Part shown: positions 9,123-18,892 of the stretch, one piece after another | Position numbering within the stretch: position 1 is the stretch's first letter | How the letters are laid out: each line of letters opens with the position of its first letter | From: Calothrix parasitica NIES-267 | GTDB lineage: Bacteria > Cyanobacteriota > Cyanobacteriia > Cyanobacteriales > Nostocaceae | Length of the DNA stretch: 64,000 nucleotides | Assembly (NCBI RefSeq): GCF_002368095.1 | Contig: NZ_AP018227.1 | Location: forward strand, 3,760,047 to 3,824,046 | Direction: 5' to 3' | Notes under the pieces: model-generated | Told to the model about the DNA's origin: nothing | Databases searched by the model: none | The model's input: only the letters and a program-made list of their open reading frames with translations | Made by a program: the position numbers and the translations under genes

Positions 9123-9650
9123 TCAATTAACAAGAGAAAACATTAGTTCGCCTTTCGCTGCTAGCTGACCGTCCACTTCGGCGCGACCTTGCATCTTACC
9201 AAAACGACGACGCTTGACCCATAGCAGTTCCAAGTTCATTACGAGTTGATCGCCAGGAACTACCTGACGGTGAAAACGCACTTTATCAATGCCAGCAAAT
9301 ACAAAAAGTCCGCCTTCATATTCGGGTAGTTGAGTCATTACGACACCACCGACTTGTGCCATCGCCTCAACAATTAGTACACCTGGCATGATAGGCTGTC
9401 CGGGAAAATGCCCTTGGAAGTGAGGTTCGTTGAAAGTAACATTTTTAATTCCAACGGCTTGCTTTCCTGGTACATATTCAGTAATTCGGTCAACTAATGC
9501 AAAAGGATAGCGATGAGGTAACAGTTTTTGGATTTCTTCTACTGTAAAAATTGTTTTGCTCTCCGATTTAGTTGCGCTAGAGTCACCCAATTTATCTTCA
9601 GTAGATGCTGGTTGGTTCGCTTTGTTATTAACTTCGGTAACAATTGACAT
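9123..9650 (-). CDS. fabZ: 3-hydroxyacyl-ACP dehydratase FabZ
   Basis: The 175-residue protein has the hot-dog dehydratase core [14 protein letters not shown] and the catalytic pair in [26 protein letters not shown] (H81 and E95). It removes water from 3-hydroxyacyl-ACP in fatty acid synthesis. The first 35 residues are a polar Ser/Thr/Asp-rich extension not needed for catalysis. The gene lies between lpxC and lpxA, so it competes for, and balances use of, the 3-hydroxyacyl-ACP pool with LpxA. The start ATG at 9650 is preceded by AT-rich sequence. Confidence 0.95.
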   Translation of the reverse strand: MSIVTEVNNKANQPASTEDKLGDSSATKSESKTIFTVEEIQKLLPHRYPFALVDRITEYVPGKQAVGIKNVTFNEPHFQGHFPGQPIMPGVLIVEAMAQVGGVVMTQLPEYEGGLFVFAGIDKVRFHRQVVPGDQLVMNLELLWVKRRRFGKMQGRAEVDGQLAAKGELMFSLVN

Positions 9651-9774
9651 TTGGTTTCGTTGGGTTAAATTTTTTCTGACAGATATTGAAAGTAGAAGAT
9701 TGAATTTACTGATTATTTCGCAAAACTCCCGTCTTCGATTTTAGGTTTTGGAGTAATCCTCAAAGCTTAAAATC

Positions 9775-10626
9775 TCAGTTTCTCAGTTCTAAGACTCTTT
9801 TAGCCAGTTGAATATGTAAATTGTGACTGGCTTTGTAAGCTAAGAAGTGAGCGCGAGGGAAAATTCCCAATAAACTTAAATCTCCCACTAAATCCAAGAT
9901 TTTATGACGTACAGGTTCATTTGGAAATCGTAGTGGTGGATTAACCCAGCCATCTGGGCCACATACAAGAGCATTTTCGAGACTTCCACCCTTAATTAAT
10001 CCAGATGTTTTTAAATGTTCTATTTGATGCATCAAACCAAATGTACGGGCTGGGGCGATTTCTGCGACAAAGCTTTCATAAGAGTTTTGCGGTTCAACGG
10101 CAGGTTGCCAACTGTGCCATTGATTACCAATTGCTGGTAAATCAAAATCGATTCCGTAGCTAAAACGAGTTTGTGGTCCCGGCATTGCACAAACAAAAGC
10201 ATCTTCTTCACGTACCCAAATCGGTTCTTTTAAAAATAAGCCTTTATCAACAACACTTGAATTTTGTTCTACAGTTCCGACATTGGATATATTTTCTGCC
10301 CATATTCGTGCCGAACCATCTAAAAGCGGAACTTCCGGGCCATCGATTTCAATCCGGGCATTATCTACCCCCATACCAGCCAAAGAAGCCAACAAATGCT
10401 CAACAGTACGAACTTTGGCTTCACCATGCCTTAGTTGAGTCGAGAGAACCGTCTGACTAACCGCTGCAATCGACGCTGGTATAGTTGGTGCATCAGGCAA
10501 ATCTACCCGCACAAAATAGCGTCCGCTTCCCGGCTTCGCTGGAACAATACAGACGTTAGTAATTATGCCACTGTGTAATCCAGTTCCTGTTTGTTTAATT
10601 GAGGAGGCTATTGTACGCTGTTGCAT
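9775..10626 (-). CDS. lpxC: UDP-3-O-acyl-N-acetylglucosamine deacetylase
   Basis: The 283-residue protein matches LpxC throughout. TGLHSG is near the start, [19 protein letters not shown] holds a zinc ligand (H77), and [17 protein letters not shown] near the end supplies the other zinc His and Asp. It removes the acetyl group from UDP-3-O-acyl-GlcNAc, the committed step of lipid A synthesis. It lies downstream of bamA and upstream of fabZ. The bamA-lpxC gap of 365 bases is filled with tandem repeats, so lpxC may have its own promoter or depend on readthrough. Confidence 0.95.
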   Translation of the reverse strand: MQQRTIASSIKQTGTGLHSGIITNVCIVPAKPGSGRYFVRVDLPDAPTIPASIAAVSQTVLSTQLRHGEAKVRTVEHLLASLAGMGVDNARIEIDGPEVPLLDGSARIWAENISNVGTVEQNSSVVDKGLFLKEPIWVREEDAFVCAMPGPQTRFSYGIDFDLPAIGNQWHSWQPAVEPQNSYESFVAEIAPARTFGLMHQIEHLKTSGLIKGGSLENALVCGPDGWVNPPLRFPNEPVRHKILDLVGDLSLLGIFPRAHFLAYKASHNLHIQLAKRVLELRN

Positions 10627-10784
10627 AAGGCACCCTTTATATACTCTGGGAATAAAAAATTTCCCGTATGAATTGTGTATTAAAAGTATTCTCCCAAACA
10701 GCCGCAGCTCAAATTTTTAGAAGTGATGCTTTAAGTAATAGTATTTAAGTAAAGGTAAAAATTAGCAAGTTAAACGGAAAACAG

Positions 10785-10990
10785 AAAATTGGGAATTGGG
10801 GAGATGGGAAGATGGGAAGATGGGGAGATGGGGAGATGGGGAGATGGGGAGACAAGGAGATGGGGAGACAGGGAGACAAGGAGATGGGGAGAAGAATAAA
10901 TAACTCCTAACTCCTAACTCCTAACTTCTAACCCCTAACTCCCGTGCCCCCTAATGTTAACTGTTAACTGTTAACTGTTAACTGTTCACT
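10785..10990. repeat. Mosaic tandem repeats between bamA and lpxC
   Basis: Three unit types follow each other: GGGGAGATG at about 10796-10890, CTAACTC at about 10900-10940, and GTTAACT at about 10955-10995. The last unit reaches the bamA stop codon. The remaining spacer up to lpxC is AT-rich with no gene. Confidence 0.85.
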
Positions 10991-10991
10991 G

Positions 10992-13373
10992 TTAAAATCT
11001 TTCCCCAATACCAAAGTTAATTCGGCTGTCTCCGTCATCGTTAAGACCGTAGTCAATCCGAATGGGTCCAAGTGGGGACTGTACTCTTACTCCAAGTCCG
11101 TAACCAACGCCAGTACCGTTTTTATTAAGTATTTCTGCTGGTTCTGTTGTGGTTCCTAAGTCACTACCAACATCAACGAATAATGCACCGCTAAGTACTG
11201 AGAAGAGTGGGAAGCGATATTCAACTGATGCTTCTACATAACTGCGTCCGCTACTTAATCCACCTTCGTCATAACCCCGAACTGAGTTACTACCACCTAA
11301 TGAAAAGGCTTCGTAAGGAGGTAAATCGCCGAGAACTGTTCCTGCTTGAAAGTTAAAAGCTAGGGTTTCGGCTCCTTTAGTAAAGTTGGTTAAGTCTACA
11401 GGTATATATTGGCTGTAACTACCGCGTAACTTAGTTAGTGCAATGCTACCTTGTCCTATAGGTATTGACTGGTCTACACCTAAACGCAGGAAGGAACCTT
11501 TAGTTGGTTGTAATGGGTTGTTTCGCTTATCGCGAGATGCTCCGAGTTTGACTAAGAATAAATCGTCCTCACCGTCTCCCGAAGCACTTAATTCAATTGG
11601 CTGTGAAACTTGGGTGCTACCGTCAAATATTGCACCTTGTTCTCTAGTATCGCCATCTCCATCAGTAATGTTAACTCTTTGATACTGCAAACCCGCAGAA
11701 GCTACCCATTCCGATTTTTTATAAGGATTTTTGCCCAAAGGACGAGTAAAGTTTACGCCACCACCAGTACGAACAACCCTGGGGCGATCGCGTGCGTCAT
11801 CATTACCGCTAGGGTCTGCTAAATCGAAGGTTTCAATTTCTTCATCGTCACCGTCAAAAATCAACGAAATTGAGCGACGACGAAATGCGTTTACTGTATA
11901 AGAAGTACGGAAAGGGTCGCCTGCTATCCAAGGGTCTGTAAAGCGGAGGTCAAATAATAGTTCCCGCGCTCCAACCTGTAATTCTGCCCCTAAATCTTGA
12001 TTTCTACCGTTGAGGTTTTGCTCTTGATAGCTAATAGTACCGAATAACCCGCTAGCAGAACTAATACCGGCACCTGCGGCGATTGAACCGCTATTTCGTT
12101 CTACAACGTTTACGATTACATCTACTTTGCTGGCATCTTCACCAGGGTCGAGAGCAACGTTAACATCTTCAAATAAACCTAGTCCAAATACTCGCTGCAA
12201 ATCTCTTTGAACCATGTTGCGGTTAAATACTTGTCCCGGCTTGAGTTCTAGCTCTCGACGAACAATGTATGGTCTGGTTCTTCCCTTTACGGGTTTACCT
12301 TCTTCGCTCGCTTCACCATCTTTGTTAAGAAATTGGATTCGGATATCCTCTACCAAACCTTCAGCGACCCTTAGAGTAACTACTCCGTCTGGGGATACTT
12401 GGGGAGCACCAATCACGTTAGCTAGTACGTAACCTTTATCTTGATAGTTTTTAACTAATTGTTTGATACCTACTTGTAGTTCGCGCAGGTTCAGAATTTG
12501 ACCGTACTGTTTGCTGAATATTTGATCAACAGTTTTGTCTGGTAATACTGAAGGTACGTTAGCACCAGGATTTGCATCTATTTGTACTTTTTGTAGAACC
12601 GGGTTGGGTTGAACTACAAAGCTGACTCTGACTCCCAACGGTGTATCTTCAGGTGCAACTTGAACGTTTGAGAAAAAGCCGGTACCAAAAATCGCGTTAA
12701 TATCTTCTTGTAATTGCGAGCGAGTAGTAGTTCGTCCGGGTTGAGTACGAATGACTCTATAAACTTGGTCTTGTAATTCTCGCGTTAATTGTCCGCTTGC
12801 TGACCTTACTAACACTTCCGATACCAATACACGGGTTTCATCAGCTGTTTGCTGCTGTTGGGTAGTTCCTGGAGTTTGGAATTGCTGCTGTTGTTGGGTA
12901 GTTCCTGGAGTTTGGAATTGCTGCTGTTGTTGGGTAGTTCCTGGAGTTTGGAATTGCTGCTGTTGTTGCTGCTGTTGCTGTAATTGGTCTCCTGGTATTG
13001 TGTTTGGAGTCTGGAGTTGAGGTTCTACTGGCTGTCTTGGAGGGATTTGAGGCTGGGTAGACGGAACATCAGCAGGAGTAAGTTCTGGTGCTGGTTGTTC
13101 GCTATCGTCAGGTAAATTATTCGGTGGGGGAATTTGGGGAGTATTTTGTGCAGTTGTTGAGTTTTTAGCAGTTGGTATTACTACCTGCAATTTTGCTGCA
13201 TCAGAAGATTTTCGCGATACATTCACAGATGCATCTTCTGGATTATCACTCGCAGCTTTGAAAATATTCTGTGATTCTGTATTAGTTTCAGCAGTTTGTG
13301 CATTTGCACTTAAAGAAACTCCTGCGGTCGTCGCAAAAGCCATCACTGCCACTAAAAAGGGAGATAAGCGCAT
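10992..13373 (-). CDS. bamA: Outer-membrane assembly protein BamA/Omp85
   Basis: The chosen start is the ATG at 13373, which gives a clean signal peptide (MRLSPFLVAVMAFATTAGVSLSANAQ); an ATG 20 codons upstream would bury it. The protein is 793 residues. After the signal comes a Pro/Gln-rich linker with three copies of QQQQFQTPGTTQ (about 130-176), then POTRA repeats (from about 180, beginning VLVSEVLVRSASGQ), then the Omp85 beta-barrel. The barrel holds SLGGSNSVRGYDEGGLSSGR (VRGY motif) and ends in Phe. It inserts beta-barrel proteins into the outer membrane. It heads the lipid A gene block, downstream of purC. Confidence 0.93.
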   Translation of the reverse strand: MRLSPFLVAVMAFATTAGVSLSANAQTAETNTESQNIFKAASDNPEDASVNVSRKSSDAAKLQVVIPTAKNSTTAQNTPQIPPPNNLPDDSEQPAPELTPADVPSTQPQIPPRQPVEPQLQTPNTIPGDQLQQQQQQQQQFQTPGTTQQQQQFQTPGTTQQQQQFQTPGTTQQQQTADETRVLVSEVLVRSASGQLTRELQDQVYRVIRTQPGRTTTRSQLQEDINAIFGTGFFSNVQVAPEDTPLGVRVSFVVQPNPVLQKVQIDANPGANVPSVLPDKTVDQIFSKQYGQILNLRELQVGIKQLVKNYQDKGYVLANVIGAPQVSPDGVVTLRVAEGLVEDIRIQFLNKDGEASEEGKPVKGRTRPYIVRRELELKPGQVFNRNMVQRDLQRVFGLGLFEDVNVALDPGEDASKVDVIVNVVERNSGSIAAGAGISSASGLFGTISYQEQNLNGRNQDLGAELQVGARELLFDLRFTDPWIAGDPFRTSYTVNAFRRRSISLIFDGDDEEIETFDLADPSGNDDARDRPRVVRTGGGVNFTRPLGKNPYKKSEWVASAGLQYQRVNITDGDGDTREQGAIFDGSTQVSQPIELSASGDGEDDLFLVKLGASRDKRNNPLQPTKGSFLRLGVDQSIPIGQGSIALTKLRGSYSQYIPVDLTNFTKGAETLAFNFQAGTVLGDLPPYEAFSLGGSNSVRGYDEGGLSSGRSYVEASVEYRFPLFSVLSGALFVDVGSDLGTTTEPAEILNKNGTGVGYGLGVRVQSPLGPIRIDYGLNDDGDSRINFGIGERF
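12845..12985. repeat. 36-bp in-frame repeat inside bamA
   Basis: Three near-identical 36-base units encode QQQQFQTPGTTQ, bordered by a longer CTG/TTG glutamine run. They lie in the linker between signal peptide and POTRA domains. Copy number could change by slippage without a frameshift. Confidence 0.9.
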
Positions 13374-13496
13374 AATATTATGATTCCTATTCACTTCCAC
13401 ACACCATCGTTCAACATGATAATCATTTGTCATCAGTCAGCAGTTATTTGTCAAGCACAGTCATAACTCATGACATGAAACAAAATCTAGTTAGTT

Positions 13497-14234
13497 TTAT
13501 TCATTCGCTTCTACTGTTTTTAACACTCTTTGTAAAACTTCTTGGTAAGCATTTTCCACATTTCCCAAATCTCGTCGAAAGCGGTCTTTGTCTAAAACCC
13601 GGTCTTGGGGGTCATTTGTAGAGTTATCCCACAAACGACAAGTATCGGGACTAATTTCGTCTGCTAAAAGTATGTTTTGCTCGGAGTCCACACCAAACTC
13701 TAACTTGAAGTCCACCAAAGTGATGTCGCATTTGCCGAAAAAATCCTTGAGAAACTCATTGATTCGCAATGCTAGATGAATAATTTCCTCAACTTGTTCC
13801 TCACTAGCTAGTTCTAACAACAGTAGACGCTTTCTAGTTAACAATGGGTCTCCTAATTCGTCATTTTTGTAATAAAACTCTACTAAGGGCTGTTTTAATA
13901 TAGTTCCCAACTCTAAACCTGTTTGCTTGCAAAGGCTTCCGGCTGCGATATTCCGCACAACTACTTCCAAGGGGATTATTTTAACCGCTTTAACCCGCAT
14001 TTGGTTGGAACTCGGGTTATCTAAATAATGAGTATTAATACCGTTTTGCTCGAGCTTTTGAAATAGTTTGCTAGAAATACTACAGTTAATTGTTCCTTTA
14101 TTACTTATGCTGCCTCTTTTTTGAGCATTAAAAGCAGTCGCGTCATCTTTAAAATCAGCAAGTAATATTTCTGGTACATCTGTCTGATAAAGAATTTTGG
14201 CTTTTCCTTCGTATAGTTTCGAGGTTACAGACAT
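13497..14234 (-). CDS. purC: SAICAR synthase (purine biosynthesis)
   Basis: The 245-residue protein starts with KLYEGKAKILYQTD, the PurC signature, and has VVVRNIAAGSLCKQTGLELG, LVDFKLEFGVD and LADEISPDTCRLWD. It joins CAIR with aspartate, using ATP, to give SAICAR in de novo purine synthesis. The stop is 124 bases before the bamA start on the same strand, so they may be cotranscribed. Three other purine genes (purQ, purS, purA) lie in the last 12 kb of the window. Length and motifs are normal. Confidence 0.96.
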   Translation of the reverse strand: MSVTSKLYEGKAKILYQTDVPEILLADFKDDATAFNAQKRGSISNKGTINCSISSKLFQKLEQNGINTHYLDNPSSNQMRVKAVKIIPLEVVVRNIAAGSLCKQTGLELGTILKQPLVEFYYKNDELGDPLLTRKRLLLLELASEEQVEEIIHLALRINEFLKDFFGKCDITLVDFKLEFGVDSEQNILLADEISPDTCRLWDNSTNDPQDRVLDKDRFRRDLGNVENAYQEVLQRVLKTVEANE

Positions 14235-14802
14235 GGTAGAAAGGTTATTTAGTGCAAAAGGGAACTAATGCCGAGTTATGGCTTAACCATTTTATCTTTA
14301 GTTATTCATTAATAATCAATGTATAAACCCAGTAAAATAAATCTAGTCAAACAGTATTAGTGCCGACGGTTTGTCCCAGACGTAGCAACGCTAAGTCTCC
14401 CAAGATTACAAAGAAAACGAATCAGCCAAAATTAATCAAAGCAACTATTGGTATATTTCATTAATTTTGACGGTTTTGTTTTCTAGGGACGTTATGTAGA
14501 GACGTTATAAATAACCTCTCCCGACAGTTCCACAGAAAACCCGACCCCTTAGAATTTTATGAAAAGGACTACTATTACTCCACCATATTAAATATGATGG
14601 GTAAACATCGATTTTATTTTTAACCGAATAATTCTCTATACTCTCTTCCTCTGCTTGCTCTGCGCTCTCTGCGGTTTTCATTATAAAATCTCAACACCTA
14701 GAAAGTAGGTCAAAAAAATCAAATTAACTATTACAGATTCAACCTGTCAGTAATTTGATTTAGACTTGAAACGAACAGTTTTAAATATATAAAAACAAAA
14801 AA
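14235..14802. other. Intergenic region with small dispersed repeats
   Basis: It holds a TGTAGAGACGTT...CTCTCCCGACAGTT repeat at 14495-14530 (partner at 5554-5592). A CTCTGCGCTCTCTGCGGTTTT element lies at about 14641-14677; relatives read AACCGCAGAG at 32612 and 32818 in the opposite direction. No gene or RNA is recognised. The promoter for the 14803 gene is probably at its right end. Confidence 0.6.
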
Positions 14803-15057
14803 GTGGAAAAAGAAGATTTTCTTTACCCTCGCAGTCGCTACTACGGTCAGGTAAAGCCAGAAAATTTAGTATTCAATGCTAACTTGCAAGAATTTGCTCA
14901 AAAGGTAAATTTGATCTGCAATTTAGAAACCGGAGGAAAAATTACTACCATAGAAGCTTATGAAGAAATAAAAGCGCTATGGAAGGAACTGAAGAAATCA
15001 AAAAACAGTTTGCAAATTGATCAAGATTCTTCTGAAGGAGATACAGGGAACACATAA
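14803..15057 (+). CDS. Small conserved cyanobacterial protein (DUF7219-like)
   Basis: The start is GTG at 14803. The 84-residue product begins EKEDFLYPRSRYYGQVKPENLVFNANLQ, a block I associate with a small cyanobacterial family (DUF7219). It continues with FAQKVNLICNLETGGKITTIEAYEEIKALWKELK, which is mostly helical. The acidic tail is poorly conserved in appearance. Function is unknown. It is a single gene between purC (minus) and the adenylate cyclase (minus). The family assignment comes from memory of the motif. Confidence 0.7.
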   Translation: MEKEDFLYPRSRYYGQVKPENLVFNANLQEFAQKVNLICNLETGGKITTIEAYEEIKALWKELKKSKNSLQIDQDSSEGDTGNT

Positions 15058-15282
15058 TAATTAGTTTATATAGCTCTAAATAGCTCTGAATTAAATTAAT
15101 AAGAGGGAATTAATTTTCTTGGTTGAAAAAGATTGAGCATTATCCGAAAATTTTGACATTGCAGTGAAATAGTAAAAATCTATCACTTCTAACTAACTCA
15201 CTCTATACGCAACATCATTTTTTTCTCCTTCTACTTCCTTAAAAACAGCTAATTAAGCGCTAAATGAGCGTAAATTAATTGA

Positions 15283-17847
15283 TTATTTATCAACCATTGT
15301 CCAAACTCCACTCCAAGATTCTTCTGGAGGTTGTCTTAAATATTTGTTGCAACGTGCAACGTGAATATTCACCGCTTTATCTGTAGGTCTAATTTTCCTT
15401 GCAGCTTCAAAACAAATCAACGCTTGGGGAAAATTACGGGATGAATAAGCCACCCGCCCTGCTTGATAATAAGATAGGAATTCTTGAGTATTTGCATCCA
15501 AACTAGTAGTGCGATCGCCAATTAATTCATAGATTTTGACTGCTTGATGTTTGCCTTTGACTCGAATTTTATCAAGTTCGCGGACTATAACACGCTCGCT
15601 ACACAGTTGATAAGTAAATTCGCTTAAAATAATATCGCAACCATATTCCTTAGTAGTTCCTTCCAAACGGGAACTGAGGTTAACTCCATCTCCAATTACC
15701 GTATAGTCCATTCGCTTACGAGAACCGATATTTCCCGAAACTACCTCTCCCGAACTAACACCAATACCAATTTTGATTTGTGGCTGTTCTTGAACAATTC
15801 GCCGTTCGTTAAATTCTTTAAGCCGATGTCGCATATCTAACGCCGCCTGTACCGCTCTCCAAGCATGGTTTTCTGTTAAAGGTAAAGGGGCACCAAACAC
15901 AGCCATCAAAGCATCACCAATAAACTTATCCAAGGTTCCCTCGTAGTTGAAAACCGCTTCCACCATAGTTTCAAAATATTGATTGAGCAGCGATACAACT
16001 TCAGCTGCTCCAAGATTTTCCGTTAATGTGGTGTAACCCCTAATATCCGAAAATAAGATAGTGACCTCTTTGCGCTCCCCTACCATCAAAGCATCTTCCC
16101 CTAAAGCCATAACCTGTTCGGCTACGTGAGGGTTTAAATAGCGATACATGGTAGTTTTGAGACGCTTTTCTTGACTAATATCTTCTAATACCGCCAACCC
16201 ACCACGTACCCCACCTTCTGGGTTAGTTAAAGGATTGACTGTAAGATTAATACTTCTTTCTATTGGTTCAACTTGAGAAGAATGCACGAATTGAGATTGA
16301 GGAGTTAGTGGTAGATTCCAAGGAATAAAGACTTCTGGGTTAGAGGAATTTGGTAATGCTAATATGTATTCTTCCGATTCTTCCGATTCTCCCGGTAAGT
16401 AATACAGTCCTAACATCAAACCTTGTTCTGGAACGTAATGTCTCGCTCCATTCTTTAAACTATCTTCTAACCGAAACTGTAAATTTTCAATTGGTACAAC
16501 TTCCCACAGTAGCCGACCAACTAAATTTTGCTCCCAAAGAACTTTATTATCTCTACTACTTGCATCTCCTGTAAGCGGACAACCTAATAATTCTAATGCT
16601 GCATCATTGATAGTAACTATTCGACCTTCCATATCTGTAGAGATTACAGCATCTGATAGACTTTGTAGAATATCTTTTTGATACTGCTTTTCTAACAATA
16701 CACTTTCAAATAAACGAGCATTTTCTAAAGCAATTCCTGCTTGTATATTAAAAGCCCGCATAAACTCTTCATCAGAAGCAGTAAAACTCCCTTGTTGCTT
16801 ATTAATTAACTGCGTCACACCAATCAATTCATTAGCTGAATTAAAAACAGGTAAACATAAAATATTGCGAGTAAAATAACCCGTCTTTCTATCCGTTGTT
16901 GGGTCGAAACGAGGGTCTTTATAAGCATCGGGAATATTCAACGCTTCCCCAGTTGATGCGACATAACCAACAATTCCACGATTGCCAGGAATGCTAATCT
17001 CCATCATAGTTTCGCCATCAGCAGCCGCGACTTTTGTCCACAACTCGCTCATTTCTTTACGATACAAAAACAGCGTACTGCGGTCTGCTTGCATCAAAAT
17101 TCGGGCTTGTTCCATAACTATTTGCAAAGTTACTTCCAAGTCTAAACTTTGACCAAGAGTTTGAGTCGCTCGTAAAAGAGCAGTTGCACCTCTTTGGTTG
17201 CGAGCTGCAACATAAAAAGATTGGCAGCTTTCAAGAATAATACCGATACTTGCTGCAAATTCACGAAAACAGGTTTCATCATCGCTATCAAAAGGAATTT
17301 CCCCTGCTTTATTTGCCAGTTGTACCACAGCAACGATTTGATTTTTGCTGCTTAACACTGGCATACACAAAATATTCTCAATTTTATACCCTAATTGCTT
17401 TTCTAATTCCGGGCTAAATAATGGATGAGTAGTAGTTTCAGCGATATTTAAATATTGTCCGGTACTTGCAACATGACCCGGAATTCCAACATTTATGGGA
17501 GTACGAATTTCTAAAGCCTTGTTAATATTATTCTGGGGAACCTTCGACCATAACTGACCTTTATCATGGTCAACCAAGAAAATAGTAGTATGTTCAGCTT
17601 GAAGAATTTGACCTATTTTAAGCGTGATAGCCTCAAGCACTTTCTCTAGCATTGTTTCTAGAGCTTCATTATTTATCAGTTCTATTGCTCTAATAAACTG
17701 TTGGAACTCAGCAGTAATAAAGTCCAACAAGCAAACAAATTCATTTACAGAAAGGTCTTTGACACGCCGCAATAGAGCGTGGGTACGGTTAACTTGAGTA
17801 AGTTCAGTTAACGTAGCTAGTACGCTACCTGGATTTAAGAGTGTCAT
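15283..17847 (-). CDS. cyaB1: GAF-GAF-PAS adenylate cyclase (CyaB1-like)
   Basis: The start is taken as the ATG at 17847 (854 residues), not an ATG 15 codons upstream, since MTLLNPGSVLATLTELTQ fits the family better. Two GAF domains (about 60-210 and 235-385) each have an NKXnFX3DE cyclic-nucleotide motif: N179/K180/F186/D190/E191 and N349/K350/F355/D359/E360. A PAS domain (about 395-560) and a class III cyclase follow. The catalytic part has metal Asp in FSDIRGYT (D601) and D645, and adenine-selecting K641 and T716. A TPR-like helix pair ends the protein. The layout matches Anabaena CyaB1, whose GAF domains bind cAMP and activate the cyclase. Confidence 0.9.
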   Translation of the reverse strand: MTLLNPGSVLATLTELTQVNRTHALLRRVKDLSVNEFVCLLDFITAEFQQFIRAIELINNEALETMLEKVLEAITLKIGQILQAEHTTIFLVDHDKGQLWSKVPQNNINKALEIRTPINVGIPGHVASTGQYLNIAETTTHPLFSPELEKQLGYKIENILCMPVLSSKNQIVAVVQLANKAGEIPFDSDDETCFREFAASIGIILESCQSFYVAARNQRGATALLRATQTLGQSLDLEVTLQIVMEQARILMQADRSTLFLYRKEMSELWTKVAAADGETMMEISIPGNRGIVGYVASTGEALNIPDAYKDPRFDPTTDRKTGYFTRNILCLPVFNSANELIGVTQLINKQQGSFTASDEEFMRAFNIQAGIALENARLFESVLLEKQYQKDILQSLSDAVISTDMEGRIVTINDAALELLGCPLTGDASSRDNKVLWEQNLVGRLLWEVVPIENLQFRLEDSLKNGARHYVPEQGLMLGLYYLPGESEESEEYILALPNSSNPEVFIPWNLPLTPQSQFVHSSQVEPIERSINLTVNPLTNPEGGVRGGLAVLEDISQEKRLKTTMYRYLNPHVAEQVMALGEDALMVGERKEVTILFSDIRGYTTLTENLGAAEVVSLLNQYFETMVEAVFNYEGTLDKFIGDALMAVFGAPLPLTENHAWRAVQAALDMRHRLKEFNERRIVQEQPQIKIGIGVSSGEVVSGNIGSRKRMDYTVIGDGVNLSSRLEGTTKEYGCDIILSEFTYQLCSERVIVRELDKIRVKGKHQAVKIYELIGDRTTSLDANTQEFLSYYQAGRVAYSSRNFPQALICFEAARKIRPTDKAVNIHVARCNKYLRQPPEESWSGVWTMVDK

Positions 17848-18189
17848 GGGAATTATCAATTCAAGATAATAGAGGTTAGATTCTGGGTACAATTTTATAC
17901 TTCCACCAGAATGATAATCTAATTTTTGTAATTTATAACTATATATAAATGCAGAAACTTGCTATATTACTTGGCGAAAGTAGTCTTATTTATCTGTTTT
18001 TGAGCTAAAACCCATATTTTCTAAACTTTTCATAAATTTGATGTAGGAATCCGGGGGTGGTTTTATCATGCTAAGGCGCACAGATAGGAAATAGAAAACA
18101 TAAAATACACGTTAATTTCTGCAAAAATCTGTGGGGTGACCTTATGCCAAATTTAGATAAATACTTATAAAAAAATCTTAATTGTGCAG

Positions 18190-18303
18190 GAAACAATAGA
18201 TAATTTTATTTCAAACGGTCGTCGTAATCGCATTTCTTGATAAAGATGCGCTGAATTCTACCCACGCAGGTAGTTCGCGAGTTGGGGGGAAGATATTCTT
18301 TCC
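18190..18303. ncRNA. Candidate structured RNA with three consecutive hairpins
   Basis: Three stems follow each other: CGCAT/ATGCG at about 18228-18250, CTACC/GGTAG at about 18259-18274, and GTTGGGGGGAA/TTCCCCCCAAC at about 18274-18303. A GGAAACA box lies upstream at about 18189. There is no U-run after the last stem on either strand, so it is not a classic terminator. A small RNA or a structured leader is possible; the strand and identity are unknown. Confidence 0.3.
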
Positions 18304-18403
18304 CCCCAACTTCTCTCCATCAACTATTTGACCATCAACTTATCTTCCCAAACTAGCTTTGAATAGTATTTTGTATTTAAGAAAACAATTGTTTCAAGCT
18401 AAT

Positions 18404-18529
18404 TAGGACTTACGCAACTGGTACATTCTCTCGCAGGGTATTGTGACACTTTGATTCCTACCCGAACGTAGAAATAAAGTATTCAGTGTCACGCATCAAT
18501 CGCATATTATGACAATTGCGTAAGTCCTC
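18404..18529. mobile_element. MITE-like element, copy 1
   Basis: It is 126 bp long, with terminal inverted repeats AGGACTTACGCAA, inner GTGACACT/AGTGTCACGCA arms, and no coding capacity. It is flanked by an exact 5-bp direct repeat, CTAAT, at 18399-18403 and 18530-18534. It is closely related to copies 2 and 3. Confidence 0.85.
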
Positions 18530-18672
18530 CTAATAACTAACTATTAGCTCACAATTTATGACTTCTATAAACATCAATATCGGTATTATTAGTAATTTGA
18601 AATTAACTTTTTATTAATCACAAGTAAATAGTTCTTAAACAACGATTTTAATAAAAAATACGAGAAGAATTG

Positions 18673-18799
18673 TAGGACTTACGCAACCGGCACATTTTTC
18701 TAGTAGGGTGCTGTGACACTTTAAACAAAGCAGGAACGTAGTCACAATGTTGTCAGTGTCACGCACCAGCTGGGTATTGTGACAATTGCGTAAGTCCTG
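18673..18799. mobile_element. MITE-like element, copy 2
   Basis: It is 127 bp long, with the same terminal AGGACTTACGCAA repeats, in the same orientation as copy 1. The flanks are AATTG at 18668-18672 and 18800-18804; the match extends to 7 bp (GAATTGT) if the outermost base is counted as target. The inner arms are GTGACACT and AGTGTCACGCACC. Confidence 0.87.
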
Positions 18800-18892
18800 A
18801 ATTGTTTTAAACATTGTGATAGCAAAAAAATGAGTTTTTTGCGATGAGGGCGAGAAATTAAACTCGCCCCTACCCTACTTTGTCAAAATTAA

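Larger units (their letters stand above)
17848..18892. other. 1-kb intergenic region with hairpins and two MITE-like copies
   Basis: No protein gene is seen. The left part (17.85-18.18 kb) is AT-rich and probably holds the cyclase promoter. The middle holds a run of three hairpins (18228-18303). The right part holds two copies of a 126-127 bp element (18404-18529 and 18673-18799). The last 90 bases lead to the sqdX stop. Confidence 0.7.
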
